Below are positions 53,388 to 63,415 of a DNA stretch of 64,000 bases, one piece after another; the first letter of the stretch is position 1; each line of letters opens with the position of its first letter. The stretch lies in contig NZ_CP128540.1 in the NCBI RefSeq assembly GCF_021283545.2, forward strand, positions 5,678,501 to 5,742,500. Direction: 5' to 3'. Source of the DNA: Pseudomonas alloputida. GTDB lineage: Bacteria > Pseudomonadota > Gammaproteobacteria > Pseudomonadales > Pseudomonadaceae. The notes below the pieces were generated by a model, which did not search any database, had not been told where the DNA came from, and saw only the letters and a list, made by a program, of their open reading frames with translations. The position numbers were made by a program, and so were the translations under genes.

Positions 53388-54952
53388 TGACTGCCGCCCT
53401 GTCCGAACCGGTGCCGGTACGCTTCGTACCGAGCCGCAAGCGCCCTTCCATCTGGGTAGTGCTGCCTGTGCTGTTCCTAGTGGCAATGAGCTTGCTGCCA
53501 CTGGCTTATGTCGCCATCAAAGCCTGGGAAGCCGGCTGGCGCGAAGCCTTGCACCTGCTGTGGCGGCCCTTTGTCTGGGGGCTGATGCGCAATACCCTGC
53601 TGCTGATGGTCGGGGTGACGCTGACCTGCATGGTGGTCGGCCTGGCACTGGCCTGGCTGCTGGAGCGCAGCAACCTGGCCGGCCGCCGGTTGTGGGGCGT
53701 GGTGCTGTGCCTGCCATTCGCCGTGCCGTCGTTCGTCAGCAGCTTCACCTGGGTGTCGCTAAGTTCGGACTTTGAAGGCCTGGGCGGCGCGATCATGGTC
53801 ATGGCCCTGTCCAAATACCCGCTGGTGTTCCTGCCCGTTGCCGCGACCCTGCGCAACCTCGACACCTCGCTGGAGGAGTCAGCACGCACCCTGGGTTGCA
53901 GCCGCTGGGGCGTGTTCAGCAAAGTCACCCTGCCGCTGCTGTGGCCGTCGATGCTCGGCGGTGCGCTACTGATTGCCCTGCATATGCTGGTGGAGTTTGG
54001 CGCATTGTCGATCCTCGGCCTGCAAACCTTTACCACGGCGATCTACCAGCAGTTCGAACTGGAGTTCAGCAACGCCAACGCGGCCATGCTGTCTGCCGTG
54101 CTGCTGGCGATGTGCCTGGCAATGCTGTGGCTGGAACTGCGGGTGCGCGGCAAAGCCCGCCATGTACGCATCGGCCAGGGCGTAGCGCGGCGTGCGCAAC
54201 CGGTGCGGCTGCGCGGCTGGGCGGTGCTGGCGCAACTGTTCTGCGTGGGCCTGGCGGTGCTGGGCAGCGGCATTCCGCTGGCGATGCTCGGTTACTGGCT
54301 GAGCGTGGGTTCGTCGGCGGCATTCCCGGTGGCGGCCATCTCGAAGGCGTTGTTCACCTCGCTGTCGGTGTCGCTGGGCGGTGCCGGCTTCTGTGTGCTG
54401 CTGGCTCTGCCTATCAGCTTCCTGGTGGTGCGCTACAAAGGCCGCCTGGCGATTTGGGCCGAGCGTCTGCCCTATCTGCTGCACGCCCTGCCCGGCCTGG
54501 TGATTGCCCTGACGTTGGTGTTCTTCGCCCTGCACTACGTGCCGGCGCTGTACCAGACCACGGCCTTGCTGCTGTTGGCCTATGCGCTGCTGTTCCTGCC
54601 GTTGGCGCAATCACCGGTGCGCACCGCGCTGAACAAGGCTTCGCCGACGCTGGAAGAAGCCGCGCGCACCCTTGGCGCGAGCAGCTTTGCCGCGTTCTGC
54701 CGGGTGACCTTGCCGATCATCTTCCCGGCCATGGCGGCAGCCTTTGCGCTGGTGTTCCTGGATGCCATGAAAGAGCTGACGGCTACCCTGCTGCTCAGCC
54801 CGACCGGCATGACCACCCTGGCCACCGAGGTGTGGGCACACACAGCCAACGTCGAGTTCGCGGCGGCGGCGCCGTATGCGGCGTTGTTGATTGTGGTGTC
54901 GGGGTTGCCGGTGTATTTGCTGACTACGCGGATGTATTTGAACAAGGCTTGA
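53387..54952 (+). CDS. Iron(III) ABC transporter permease (FbpB/HitB type)
   Basis: 521-residue fused double permease with about 12 TM segments and two EAA loops: TSLEESARTLGCSRWGVFSKVTLPLLWPSM (about residues 163-192) and PTLEEAARTLGASSFAAFCRVTLPIIFPAM (about residues 420-449). Translationally coupled to the binding protein. No ATPase gene follows; the next genes are on the other strand, so an ATPase must come from elsewhere, as also reported for hitAB in P. aeruginosa. Confidence 0.92.
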   Translation: MTAALSEPVPVRFVPSRKRPSIWVVLPVLFLVAMSLLPLAYVAIKAWEAGWREALHLLWRPFVWGLMRNTLLLMVGVTLTCMVVGLALAWLLERSNLAGRRLWGVVLCLPFAVPSFVSSFTWVSLSSDFEGLGGAIMVMALSKYPLVFLPVAATLRNLDTSLEESARTLGCSRWGVFSKVTLPLLWPSMLGGALLIALHMLVEFGALSILGLQTFTTAIYQQFELEFSNANAAMLSAVLLAMCLAMLWLELRVRGKARHVRIGQGVARRAQPVRLRGWAVLAQLFCVGLAVLGSGIPLAMLGYWLSVGSSAAFPVAAISKALFTSLSVSLGGAGFCVLLALPISFLVVRYKGRLAIWAERLPYLLHALPGLVIALTLVFFALHYVPALYQTTALLLLAYALLFLPLAQSPVRTALNKASPTLEEAARTLGASSFAAFCRVTLPIIFPAMAAAFALVFLDAMKELTATLLLSPTGMTTLATEVWAHTANVEFAAAAPYAALLIVVSGLPVYLLTTRMYLNKA

Positions 54953-54958
54953 AAGCTT

Positions 54959-54983
54959 GCCCAGGCCGCCATGTGGCCTGGGC
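54959..54983 (+). terminator. Hairpin after the iron permease gene
   Basis: GCCCAGGCC-N7-GGCCTGGGC, 9-bp perfect stem, no T tract. Could act as a weak or Rho-assisted terminator between convergent genes. Confidence 0.5.
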
Positions 54984-55015
54984 ACAAGCCTGAGTGCCTA
55001 GACTTCATCACAAGT

Positions 55016-55390
55016 TCACTTTAAAACTCTCACTAGCCAGTTGAAAGCAAAGAACAAGGTCGTAGATACTACAAGCCCCACCCAAGAGGGTAACAAAACT
55101 CTTTTCATAGACCTTGGGAAACCCTCGAGATCTGAAATATCTGCCACACCTTTTCGAATAAACAACCCTGGAATCATGAGCATATTTGCTGCCAGGCAAG
55201 TACGCATTAGTTTTCCAGCAAGGCCAGCCGCTGAAAAGTTTTCCCTATTATTCTGAATATACTTGCATTTCGCTAAAGCTTTTTCGATAGCTTCTATAGA
55301 TCGACAAGCTAAGTAAATCATCACACACACGCTGATTGCCATACAAGCGAGCAGGATAGATCCGATTATCGTCAATGCTTCGGTACTCAT
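55016..55390 (-). CDS. Two-TM protein, second immunity-like paralogue
   Basis: 124 residues, the same length as the gene at 55613 and clearly related: shared core (R)ENFSAAGLAGKLMRTCLAANMLM...IRKGVADISDLEGFP against REIYSHAGLLGKVMRLGSISAML..VRKGLLDRNDVAKAP, with TM segments at residues about 8-30 and 100-120 in both. The ATG at 55390 has GAGAGCG upstream. It is more AT-rich than neighbours. Interpreted as a duplicated or exchanged immunity gene of the T6SS effector module; no database family recognised. Confidence 0.7.
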   Translation of the reverse strand: MSTEALTIIGSILLACMAISVCVMIYLACRSIEAIEKALAKCKYIQNNRENFSAAGLAGKLMRTCLAANMLMIPGLFIRKGVADISDLEGFPRSMKRVLLPSWVGLVVSTTLFFAFNWLVRVLK

Positions 55391-55406
55391 TTTCGCGCTC
55401 TCATAA

Positions 55407-55571
55407 GTCACTGCGCATCAGTTGGTACGTCTGGTGTACAGCCGGTTCACCAAGAAGCAGGCTTATGCTGAACAAGGTCTTGAGGAATTCCGAACCAGAA
55501 GCCAAGACCGGCAGGTCCGGGCTTTGCTTCGCAAAGCCCGGAAACTGGGGTTTCAGCTGGTGGCTGCTTGA
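55407..55571 (+). pseudogene. Possible C-terminal remnant of a transposase-like gene
   Basis: Open frame without a start, reading LVRLVYSRFTKKQAYAEQGL followed by EEFRTRSQDRQVRALLRKAR and KLGFQLVAA, ending at TGA 55569-55571. The pattern Y...YxxQGxxxFExxxRxRQxxxLxxxAxxLGFxLV looks like the C-terminus of IS transposases. It is on the strand opposite to the immunity-like genes and more GC-rich than they are. It contains a perfect 12-bp hairpin TCCGGGCTTTGC-TTC-GCAAAGCCCGGA (55516-55542). Identity uncertain. Confidence 0.4.
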
Positions 55572-55612
55572 GTGTTTAGAAAACAATGGGTTGCATTCTG
55601 TTTGACCAGGGC

Positions 55613-55987
55613 TTACCTCAAGTACTCTATCCAAAGAAAAAAAAGAACAATCAGTGCAATCAGCAAAATTTGTACAGTCCACAAGCGCACTAACAGCCTT
55701 TGCAGGTCGGCGGGAGCCTTAGCAACATCATTGCGATCTAATAGGCCCTTTCGAACGCTAAAATATTTCATAGACAGCATTGCAGAAATTGATCCTAGCC
55801 GCATGACTTTCCCAAGCAGCCCAGCATGAGAATATATTTCTCTGTTCACAGCCACCATTCGGCTATTTGACAAGATTGATTCGATACGATCCAGATATCG
55901 ATACGCAACGAATACCCACACACCAAACATCAAAAACGGCGAGATAATTACAAACACACCAAGCACTGCCAGGTGCAAGTTACTCAT
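55613..55987 (-). CDS. Two-TM protein, candidate immunity protein
   Basis: 124 residues with TM segments at about residues 6-30 (LAVLGVFVIISPFLMFGVWVFVAYR) and 100-121 (VQILLIALIVLFFLWIEYL). Its ATG overlaps the stop of the glycine-zipper effector gene by 4 bases (ATGA), the typical coupling of toxin and immunity. Inner-membrane immunity fits a pore-forming toxin, as with Tsi4 against Tse4 in P. aeruginosa (analogy, not shown homology). Paralogous to 55016-55390. Confidence 0.72.
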   Translation of the reverse strand: MSNLHLAVLGVFVIISPFLMFGVWVFVAYRYLDRIESILSNSRMVAVNREIYSHAGLLGKVMRLGSISAMLSMKYFSVRKGLLDRNDVAKAPADLQRLLVRLWTVQILLIALIVLFFLWIEYLR

Positions 55988-56955
55988 CGCACTGCCTCAT
56001 ACAAAATCTCCCCCACGCTTTCTCCCAATACCTCACCAAACTCACCGCCAGCAATACCTCCAGCCGCTCCCCCCAATACCGCACATGCGAAAGTTGCCGT
56101 TCCACCGGTGGGAATACCTACAGCAACACATGCTATTGGCCCCAATAGGCCCCCGACATGTCCACCCATTCCTCCTAGCCCCAAGCTCGCAACTAGCGAA
56201 GTCCTCTCGACATACTCAGCCTTTCTGCACTCCTCCTCCCGCCCAAGCACGCAAGCGTTACGAATTGACAGTTCGGTTGACGCCACATCAAGCGCCATCC
56301 CTAAATACGTCCCTTTTTTTATCCAATTAGCCGCCTTCGCTACGCCAGATATTTTTTCTGCATACCCTTTAATCTCACCACCGTGAAGAAATCTTTTGGT
56401 GGATATATCCAGCGCATGCTTGATTTTACCCCCATTGCGCAGCCCCACCCCATACGTAGCCATACTATCAAGCTGCGCCTCCAACTTTAAAAACAGCGCT
56501 GTGCGCTTCGAGTAGAATTCATCACGAGCTTTCAACGTACCTTTAAGCAAATAATCTCGATGTAGCTGCTCTATCTCCTCTAACGTTTTCTTGATAGCTT
56601 CAAGATGCTTACTCCAAGCGTCACTAGCAGTACCAGCCCCGATGGAAGCACGGGCCAGTAAGCTCTGCAGCAGCTCAAAATTCTCCAGAAGGAAACCGTC
56701 AAACCCACCGCCGTTCAATTCGATGTCAAGGTGTATACCTAACGCCTTACCCATGAGAAATGCCTCATGAGCAGTACAGGACGGCGTGCTTGGGTCACCC
56801 ACAATTATCAGCTCGCCAGGGAATACAACAGTGTTGACGACATGCGCATTCAGCACATCAAACTTGGCCCGCTGATTCGCGTTCATGGGCGTATCGGCCT
56901 TCAGCGACTCATACGACTGCGCATGCGGATTAATGAAGCTGCGCGCCTCGGACAT
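55984..56955 (-). CDS. Candidate Hcp-linked T6SS effector with glycine-zipper C-terminus
   Basis: 323 residues. The N-terminal part (NANQRAKFDVLNAHVVNTVVFPGELIIVGD) looks like a small recognition domain; the middle (residues 100-215) is helical and charged. The C-terminal 72 residues hold two glycine-rich hydrophobic segments: SLVASLGLGGMGGHVGGLLG (about 253-272) extending into PIACVAVGI, and TATFACAVLGGAAGGIAGGE (about 286-305). Such GxxxG patterns form pores in membrane-targeting toxins (Tse4-like). No signal peptide. It follows hcp by 9 bases and is coupled to an immunity-like gene. GAGG precedes the ATG. Confidence 0.72.
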   Translation of the reverse strand: MSEARSFINPHAQSYESLKADTPMNANQRAKFDVLNAHVVNTVVFPGELIIVGDPSTPSCTAHEAFLMGKALGIHLDIELNGGGFDGFLLENFELLQSLLARASIGAGTASDAWSKHLEAIKKTLEEIEQLHRDYLLKGTLKARDEFYSKRTALFLKLEAQLDSMATYGVGLRNGGKIKHALDISTKRFLHGGEIKGYAEKISGVAKAANWIKKGTYLGMALDVASTELSIRNACVLGREEECRKAEYVERTSLVASLGLGGMGGHVGGLLGPIACVAVGIPTGGTATFACAVLGGAAGGIAGGEFGEVLGESVGEILYEAVR

Positions 56956-56964
56956 GGTAGTACC

Positions 56965-57453
56965 TCACGCATACTTCTTGTTGTTGATGCGGTCCCATCC
57001 GCCCGTGACGTTGCCGCCAGCGCTGCCGTCGAGGCGTTTCTGCCGCGTGTAGATTGTCTTGATGCGCCCGTAGTTCAGCTGCACGACTTCCACTGGCACC
57101 CCAGCGCTGGCGCTTTGGGCGTAATCGGCAATGATCACTTCTTCCAGGACGACTTCGTAGTACTTGAGCTTGTCGCCACCCGCACGACACAGCACGAGCT
57201 TCACTTCCTTCAGGTGCTGCCCGGCACAGCTCGCCTCCAGCAGCTTGCAGCTGGCACTGTCCAGGTACTTAGTGAAGGTGAAGTTGGTGAGTGTGGTGCG
57301 GCCTGATGATGCGCCGCCCGCGGAGCTTGCGGTGGCAGAGGTGCTCTGGTTGGCACCGAACTTGTAGCCGATGATTTCGATCCAGTTGGCGTACTGCTTA
57401 TCCAGTGCTTCGCCAGTGATTTCCGCGATATGAACATAAGCATCGAAAGCCAT
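56965..57453 (-). CDS. hcp: Hcp-family type VI secretion tube protein
   Basis: 162 residues. MAFDAYVHIAEITGEALDKQYANWIEIIGYKFGANQ, KYLDSASCKLLEASCAGQHLKEVKLVLCRAGGDKLKYYEVVLEEVIIADY and the C-terminal VVQLNYGRIKTIYTRQK are Hcp landmarks. GGGAGAGGTAAGC precedes the ATG at 57453. Hcp hexamers line the T6SS tube and carry small effectors in the lumen. It is an orphan copy: no Tss structural genes are in the window. Directly followed by an effector candidate. Confidence 0.92.
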   Translation of the reverse strand: MAFDAYVHIAEITGEALDKQYANWIEIIGYKFGANQSTSATASSAGGASSGRTTLTNFTFTKYLDSASCKLLEASCAGQHLKEVKLVLCRAGGDKLKYYEVVLEEVIIADYAQSASAGVPVEVVQLNYGRIKTIYTRQKRLDGSAGGNVTGGWDRINNKKYA

Positions 57454-57680
57454 GCTTACCTCTCCCTGGTAAAGGTTCGGCTGATAACGACGATGTTCAG
57501 ACATCGTCATCCTGAGGTTGCTCCCGAAGTAAAACGGCGGCCGGTACCGACCGCCTTCAGGCTCAATACAACACTAACCCCTATGTCAGCCCTTGCAACA
57601 GCAAACGCCCTATCAAGGAATATTTGGGAAATCTCCTACAGATTCGACGATGATGACGATTTGGTCAGTTTCGATGCTGC

Positions 57681-58133
57681 TTAAAGCTTCTCCAGCATTT
57701 TCCTTACGATCAGGCCATGCACCATGCCGACCGGCAGCATGTACAACCGGCCAAAAGTATTGAGGCACAGCACCGATGTGGTCACGCTTAAGCTTTGCCC
57801 GTACACATCCATGCAGACCATCACCGCCAAGTGCGTGTCGCGCGAAGTCAGCACCAGCTGCTGGTCGCTGATGGTCTCGACAGTGAAGAAGTCCAGGCGC
57901 TCACCGACGGCTGGCACATGCATTGGATCGCCGCGAGTGAAGCCGTGGATATCGGCGACATTGAAACGGCGTGAGATAAAGTCGCGAATGCGGAAGGCCC
58001 GGGCCAGCCAGCCGGGGACGTCCGAGGTCATGGCGCAGTAGGCTTGCAGGGCGGTCATCGGGTCAGTGAGCCGTACGCTGTCACTGTGCAGGAAATTCAG
58101 GTCGGCCTGGGCAGCGATTAGTCGGGCGGACAT
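57681..58133 (-). CDS. DUF2867 family protein
   Basis: 150 residues, soluble, with DFISRRFNVADIHGFTRGDPMHVPAVGERLDFFTVETISDQQLVLTSRDTHLAVMVCM, matching DUF2867 proteins of unknown function (polyketide cyclase-like fold suspected). AAGGAG lies 7 bases before the ATG at 58133; a TTG 6 bases upstream was rejected. It is transcribed in the same direction as hcp, 227 bases upstream, with no sign of a T6SS role. Confidence 0.75.
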   Translation of the reverse strand: MSARLIAAQADLNFLHSDSVRLTDPMTALQAYCAMTSDVPGWLARAFRIRDFISRRFNVADIHGFTRGDPMHVPAVGERLDFFTVETISDQQLVLTSRDTHLAVMVCMDVYGQSLSVTTSVLCLNTFGRLYMLPVGMVHGLIVRKMLEKL

Positions 58134-58183
58134 GAGCAACTCCTTTTGTCATGTGTCGCCGACAGCATAGCAACACCGCTCAG

Positions 58184-58296
58184 GTGTGGGAGCGGCCTTG
58201 TGTCGCGAAAGGGCCGCATAGCGGCCCCGGCAATTTCCGCGTGTATGCAACAAACCTGGGGCTGCTATGCAGCCCTTTCGCGACACAAGGCCCACA
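58184..58296. repeat. REP pair
   Basis: GTGGGAGCGGCCTTGTGTCG CGAAAGGGCCGCATAGCGGC CCC and GGGGCTGCTATGCAGCCCTT TCGCGACACAAGGCCCACA facing each other, between the DUF2867 and chemoreceptor genes. Confidence 0.85.
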
Positions 58297-58312
58297 AAGG
58301 ACCGCGCAGGCT

Positions 58313-60247
58313 TCAGGCCCGGAACTGGCCCAGGCTGGCGCGCAGCTGAGCCGCCAGATCATCCAGCACCTTGCTACTGGCCGTGGTCTGCATCACCACC
58401 TCAGCCGAGCGTTCGGCCTGGGCATGGATGTTCTCCACCCGCCCCCGCACCGCCTGAGCGCCATGGGCCTGCTGTTCGGCAGCGCGAGTCGCCAAACCAA
58501 TGGCCGCGTGCACCTGCTCCACCGCAGCCTGCACCGACTGCTGGCGACGCTCGTTGTCACGCAGCACCAACAACCCTTCACTCGCCTTGAGTCCAGCCTG
58601 ACTGATGGTGGCCACTGCTTCCTTGGCACCTTTTTGCAGCGCGGTAATGTGCGCCTGAATGTCGCCGGTAGAGCTTTGCGTCTTGCTCGCCAGCGCCCGC
58701 ACCTCATCGGCCACTACAGCGAATCCGCGGCCAGTTTCACCAGCGCGCGCGGCTTCGATTGCAGCGTTGAGGGCCAGCAGATTGGTCTGCTCGGCAATGC
58801 CATGGATGACAGTCAGCACCACTTCAATCTGTTCGCTCTGCTTGGCCAGGCGCTCGATCACCTGAGAGCCCGTTTCAACCTGCCCGGCAAGGTTCTCAAT
58901 CAGGCTCGCCAGTTGCGTCGAGGAACGGCTGTTCTCATCCGTCGCCTGGCGAATGTCCACCACCTGCTGCAACGCCGCCTGCATGGCATGGCTTTCAGCC
59001 TGAGCCTCGTCAGCCATGCTCGACAGGTCGCGCAGGCTGGCGGCCACTTCGTCACGCTGCAACGCCGCCGCGGCATCGGCACCGGCATTGCGCTGGGCCA
59101 TGGCGCCGATCTCGACGCCGGTACGCTGGGCCACCTCGCCGGCCTCGCGGACGATGGGCTGCAGCTTGTCGACAAAGCGATTGACCGCCGACGCCATGTC
59201 GCCGATCTCGTCGCGGCTGTCGAGGGTCACGCGCTTGGTCAGGTCGCCTTCGCCAGCGGCAAGGTCGTTGAGCGCTGCGATCAGCAGGCGCAGTTTGCTG
59301 AGCACCCGGCGGCCTAACACCAAAGCGACCACCAGCAGCACACCCAGGCCCACCACCACCAGGCCCAGGCCAATCCGCCAGCGCAGCTCGGCAGCCGCAT
59401 CGCGCACGGTCTGTGCAGTGTTGGCCTGCATCGCGGTGGCGCTGGCCTGCGCAACTTCCAGGCGCTCGCGCAGGGCCTTGCCACTGTCGGCAGCCGCCGC
59501 GCCCAGGCTATCGCCAACCAGTTGCTCGCCACTGGCGATCAGGGCACTGAAGCGCTGGTCGAGCGCCTTGAGCTCCTGGTCAATGCCGGCTGTAGAAACC
59601 CCCATCAGGACTTTGCCGATCTCGGCGCCATTGGGGTTGATAGAGGCTTCGACGAAGTACACCAACGGATCACGACGCGCGGCATCGAGCACCTTGTCCA
59701 GCGCTCGTTCGCCCTGGCCCTTCTCGATGAGCGTCTGGTTGATCGGGTTCTGCCGGTTCAGGTAGCGAGTCAGGTGCTGGCCCTGGGCATCGTCATAGAT
59801 CACGAACAGCACGTTCGGGTTGCGCTGAGCGCGTCGTGCGAAATCCGAGAGCACCGGCACGTCGTTGTCCCAGATCGCCCGCGGCGCAACCGAAGCCAGC
59901 AGCTCGGCCATGTCGTTGGCGGAATCCTTGAGGTTCTTTTCCAGGGTGCTGCGTAGTTGCTGCTGCTCGCTTTGCAGGCGCTCCGACAACCCTGCGCTCA
60001 GGCGCTGGCGGGTACTGCTGGACAGGCCGTCGAGCCCAGAGCGCACATCTTGCCCGGCTTGCTCCAGATCGCTTGCGAGTTGGCGGCTGTCATTACCCAG
60101 CCGTTCGCCAAGGTCGGCCTCCAGGGCGGTGACCGTGCTTCGGGTGAGCGCAACGGCAACCAGCACCTGCACCAAAAGAGCGATACCAAGGGCAACAAAC
60201 ACAGGCCGCAAGAGGCGGCTTCGTAACAGTGAGAGGATGGCAGACAC
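58313..60247 (-). CDS. Methyl-accepting chemotaxis protein
   Basis: 644-residue transmembrane chemoreceptor. TM1 at about residues 12-32 ([20 protein letters not shown]), a periplasmic region of about 255 residues with a Cache-like part ([37 protein letters not shown]), TM2 at about 290-311, HAMP, and the MA signalling domain with the hairpin tip [38 protein letters not shown] start at 60247 with GAGGG upstream; the longer frame adds a cysteine-rich stretch. Ligand unknown. No pentapeptide tether at the C-terminus. Confidence 0.9.
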   Translation of the reverse strand: MSAILSLLRSRLLRPVFVALGIALLVQVLVAVALTRSTVTALEADLGERLGNDSRQLASDLEQAGQDVRSGLDGLSSSTRQRLSAGLSERLQSEQQQLRSTLEKNLKDSANDMAELLASVAPRAIWDNDVPVLSDFARRAQRNPNVLFVIYDDAQGQHLTRYLNRQNPINQTLIEKGQGERALDKVLDAARRDPLVYFVEASINPNGAEIGKVLMGVSTAGIDQELKALDQRFSALIASGEQLVGDSLGAAAADSGKALRERLEVAQASATAMQANTAQTVRDAAAELRWRIGLGLVVVGLGVLLVVALVLGRRVLSKLRLLIAALNDLAAGEGDLTKRVTLDSRDEIGDMASAVNRFVDKLQPIVREAGEVAQRTGVEIGAMAQRNAGADAAAALQRDEVAASLRDLSSMADEAQAESHAMQAALQQVVDIRQATDENSRSSTQLASLIENLAGQVETGSQVIERLAKQSEQIEVVLTVIHGIAEQTNLLALNAAIEAARAGETGRGFAVVADEVRALASKTQSSTGDIQAHITALQKGAKEAVATISQAGLKASEGLLVLRDNERRQQSVQAAVEQVHAAIGLATRAAEQQAHGAQAVRGRVENIHAQAERSAEVVMQTTASSKVLDDLAAQLRASLGQFRA

Positions 60248-60373
60248 GGTGTAACCCTCGTGTTTTCTGGCGCCACTATTTTGATGGCATCTACAGAAAC
60301 TTCTTACAGCAAGGGTTGTGCCGCAGGCAGCGGGGAAATGCGCCAAGGTCTAGCAATGGGGTTTCGTGTGCAG

Positions 60374-60463
60374 GCCCATTCGCGGGTAAACCCGCTCCTA
60401 CAACGGCCTGCGCCCAACCATCGTTGTGTGCCCACATAGGAGCGGGTTTACCCGCGAATACGG
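60374..60463. repeat. REP pair
   Basis: CCATTCGCGGGTAAACCCGC TCCTACA and TAGGAGCGGGTTTACCCGCG AATACGG about 40 bases apart, in the 330-base gap between the chemoreceptor and purA. Nothing else but the purA terminator is seen in this gap. Confidence 0.85.
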
Positions 60464-60523
60464 TAGCGGCGGCAACGGTGGATTACCGGTGGATATTGGC
60501 CAGCACAGACATGCCCACAAATG

Positions 60524-60555
60524 AAAACGCCGCGGCCCTTCTCAGGGCCGCGGCG
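60524..60555 (-). terminator. Intrinsic terminator of purA
   Basis: CGCCGCGGCCCT-TCTC-AGGGCCGCGGCG, a 12-bp perfect stem; on the minus strand followed by TTTT. Confidence 0.88.
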
Positions 60556-60577
60556 TCAGATCAGCCTGGAAGGCAGA

Positions 60578-61885
<1,308 letters not shown>

Positions 61886-61926
61886 TCACGCAAACTTGGT
61901 TGCCGGCCTGTTGCCGACGCAGAAAC

Positions 61927-63114
61927 TCACTGGGCCAGCGGCAGAACCTGCCAGCGCCCGTCTTGCTGAATCAATTGCCGATCACAATCCGCCTCGAGAG
62001 CAGCACTCAACGGCTGGCCAGGCAGAGCCTGAACCACACGCTGGCCCTCGTTGCGCAACTGGCAGACTTGCTGCCAGAGGGCCGCATCGCCACTGTCCGG
62101 CATCCAGATGCCGCCAGTTGGCAATACGACCTCCGCTCGCCCCAGTGTGACCAGGGTCTTCAAATCCGTGGAGAAACCAGTGGCCGGGCGCGCCCGGCCA
62201 AAGTCGGCGCCGATATCGTCGTAGCGACCGCCCTGGGCGATCGATTGGCCTTCGCCTGGCACGAACACGGCGAACACCACGCCCGTGTGGTAGTGGTAAC
62301 CACGCAGCTCGCCGAGGTCGAAGTACAGCGGCAGGTCCGGGTAGCGCGACGCCAGGCGATCAGCGATCGCCAGCAGGTCATCCAGCGCCGCCAGCACGCT
62401 GGCCGGGGCGCGACCGAGGCGCACGCGGGCTTCAGCCAGTACTTCCCGACCACCACACAGCTCGACCAGGGCGCGCAGCATGCTGCCCAGGTCTTTCGGC
62501 AGGTCGGCCGTCAGCGCCTGCACTTCATCGACAGCCTTGCGTTGCATGGCGTCGAACAGCTGCTGTTCGACCGCGCCGGACAGACCGGCGGCACGGGCCA
62601 GGCCGCGGTAGATGCCGACATGGCCCAGGTCCATGTGAACATCCGGCACATCGGCCAGTTGCAGCGTGGCGAGCATCAGGCTGATGACTTCGACATCGCT
62701 GGTAGGGCTGGCATCGCCGTACAGTTCGGCACCCAGCTGGATCGGGCTGCGCGAGGTGGACAAGGCACGTGGCTGAGCGTGCAGCACGCTGCCGGCATAG
62801 CACAGCCGGCTCGGGCCTTCACGGCGCAGTGTGTGCGCATCGATACGCGCTACCTGCGGGGTGAAGTCGGCGCGGAAGCCCATCAGGCGGCCGGACTGCG
62901 GGTCCACTACCTTGAAGGTGCGCTGATCCAGGTCCTGGCCGGCGCCGGTAAGCAGCGACTCCAGGTACTCGATATGCGGGGTGACGACCAGTTCGTAGCC
63001 CCAACTCTGGAACAGGTCCAACACCTGGCGGCGCGCGATCTCGATGCGCGCAGCCTCAGGTGGCAGTACTTCCTCGATGCCATCTGGCAGCAGCCAGCGG
63101 TCTACCGTTGCCAT
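61927..63114 (-). CDS. hisZ: ATP phosphoribosyltransferase regulatory subunit HisZ
   Basis: 395-residue paralogue of histidyl-tRNA synthetase that lacks aminoacylation and activates the short His[56 protein letters not shown] and [20 protein letters not shown] motif 2 (here [35 protein letters not shown]); the C-terminal [24 protein letters not shown] follows. The anticodon-binding domain is absent, as expected. Conserved with purA. Confidence 0.94.
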   Translation of the reverse strand: MATVDRWLLPDGIEEVLPPEAARIEIARRQVLDLFQSWGYELVVTPHIEYLESLLTGAGQDLDQRTFKVVDPQSGRLMGFRADFTPQVARIDAHTLRREGPSRLCYAGSVLHAQPRALSTSRSPIQLGAELYGDASPTSDVEVISLMLATLQLADVPDVHMDLGHVGIYRGLARAAGLSGAVEQQLFDAMQRKAVDEVQALTADLPKDLGSMLRALVELCGGREVLAEARVRLGRAPASVLAALDDLLAIADRLASRYPDLPLYFDLGELRGYHYHTGVVFAVFVPGEGQSIAQGGRYDDIGADFGRARPATGFSTDLKTLVTLGRAEVVLPTGGIWMPDSGDAALWQQVCQLRNEGQRVVQALPGQPLSAALEADCDRQLIQQDGRWQVLPLAQ

Positions 63115-63415
63115 TACGCCATTTCCCCTCTGGTCCGGGCGGCTTGCCAGCAGGCAAACCGTCAGAAAAGCCGGTATCGCGCACAGCAGCGGGCAGCACT
63201 GATCCCAGCGCAGCCACCGTACCCGACACCCTCAAATTGCCTTGCGAGCTGACCAAACCGTCAACCGGCGCTGAGCCAATCAACCTTGCAGACGCAAAAA
63301 AGCCGGGAAATTTCCCGGCTGCCTCATCATACACCCCTTTTCATTCAGGATGCACCCCGCCTGGTGCATTAGCTGCCAGGCGGGGTGCCGCTGCATGAAA
63401 ATCAGGGCCTGAGCA
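63115..63415. other. Gap with two hairpins between hflC and hisZ
   Basis: 301 bases. Besides the terminator at 63296-63320 it holds GCACCCCGCCTGG-N11-CCAGGCGGGGTGC (63352-63388), a 13-bp perfect stem closer to hflC that may protect the hflC mRNA 3' end. The hisZ leader and promoter must lie at 63115-63290. No gene. Confidence 0.7.
63296..63320 (-). terminator. Intrinsic terminator after hflC
   Basis: AGCCGGGAAATTTCCCGGCT is a perfect 20-bp palindrome; on the minus strand it is followed by TTTTTT. Confidence 0.9.

Noticed and set aside
57430..57684. 84-codon frame upstream of hcp on the + strand
   Set aside because: No Shine-Dalgarno, overlaps the hcp start and the DUF2867 end; no motif.
56965..58133. 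Complete T6SS cluster
   Set aside because: Only hcp and effector/immunity candidates are present; no TssB/C, VgrG, PAAR or TssM; the DUF2867 gene gives no T6SS link.
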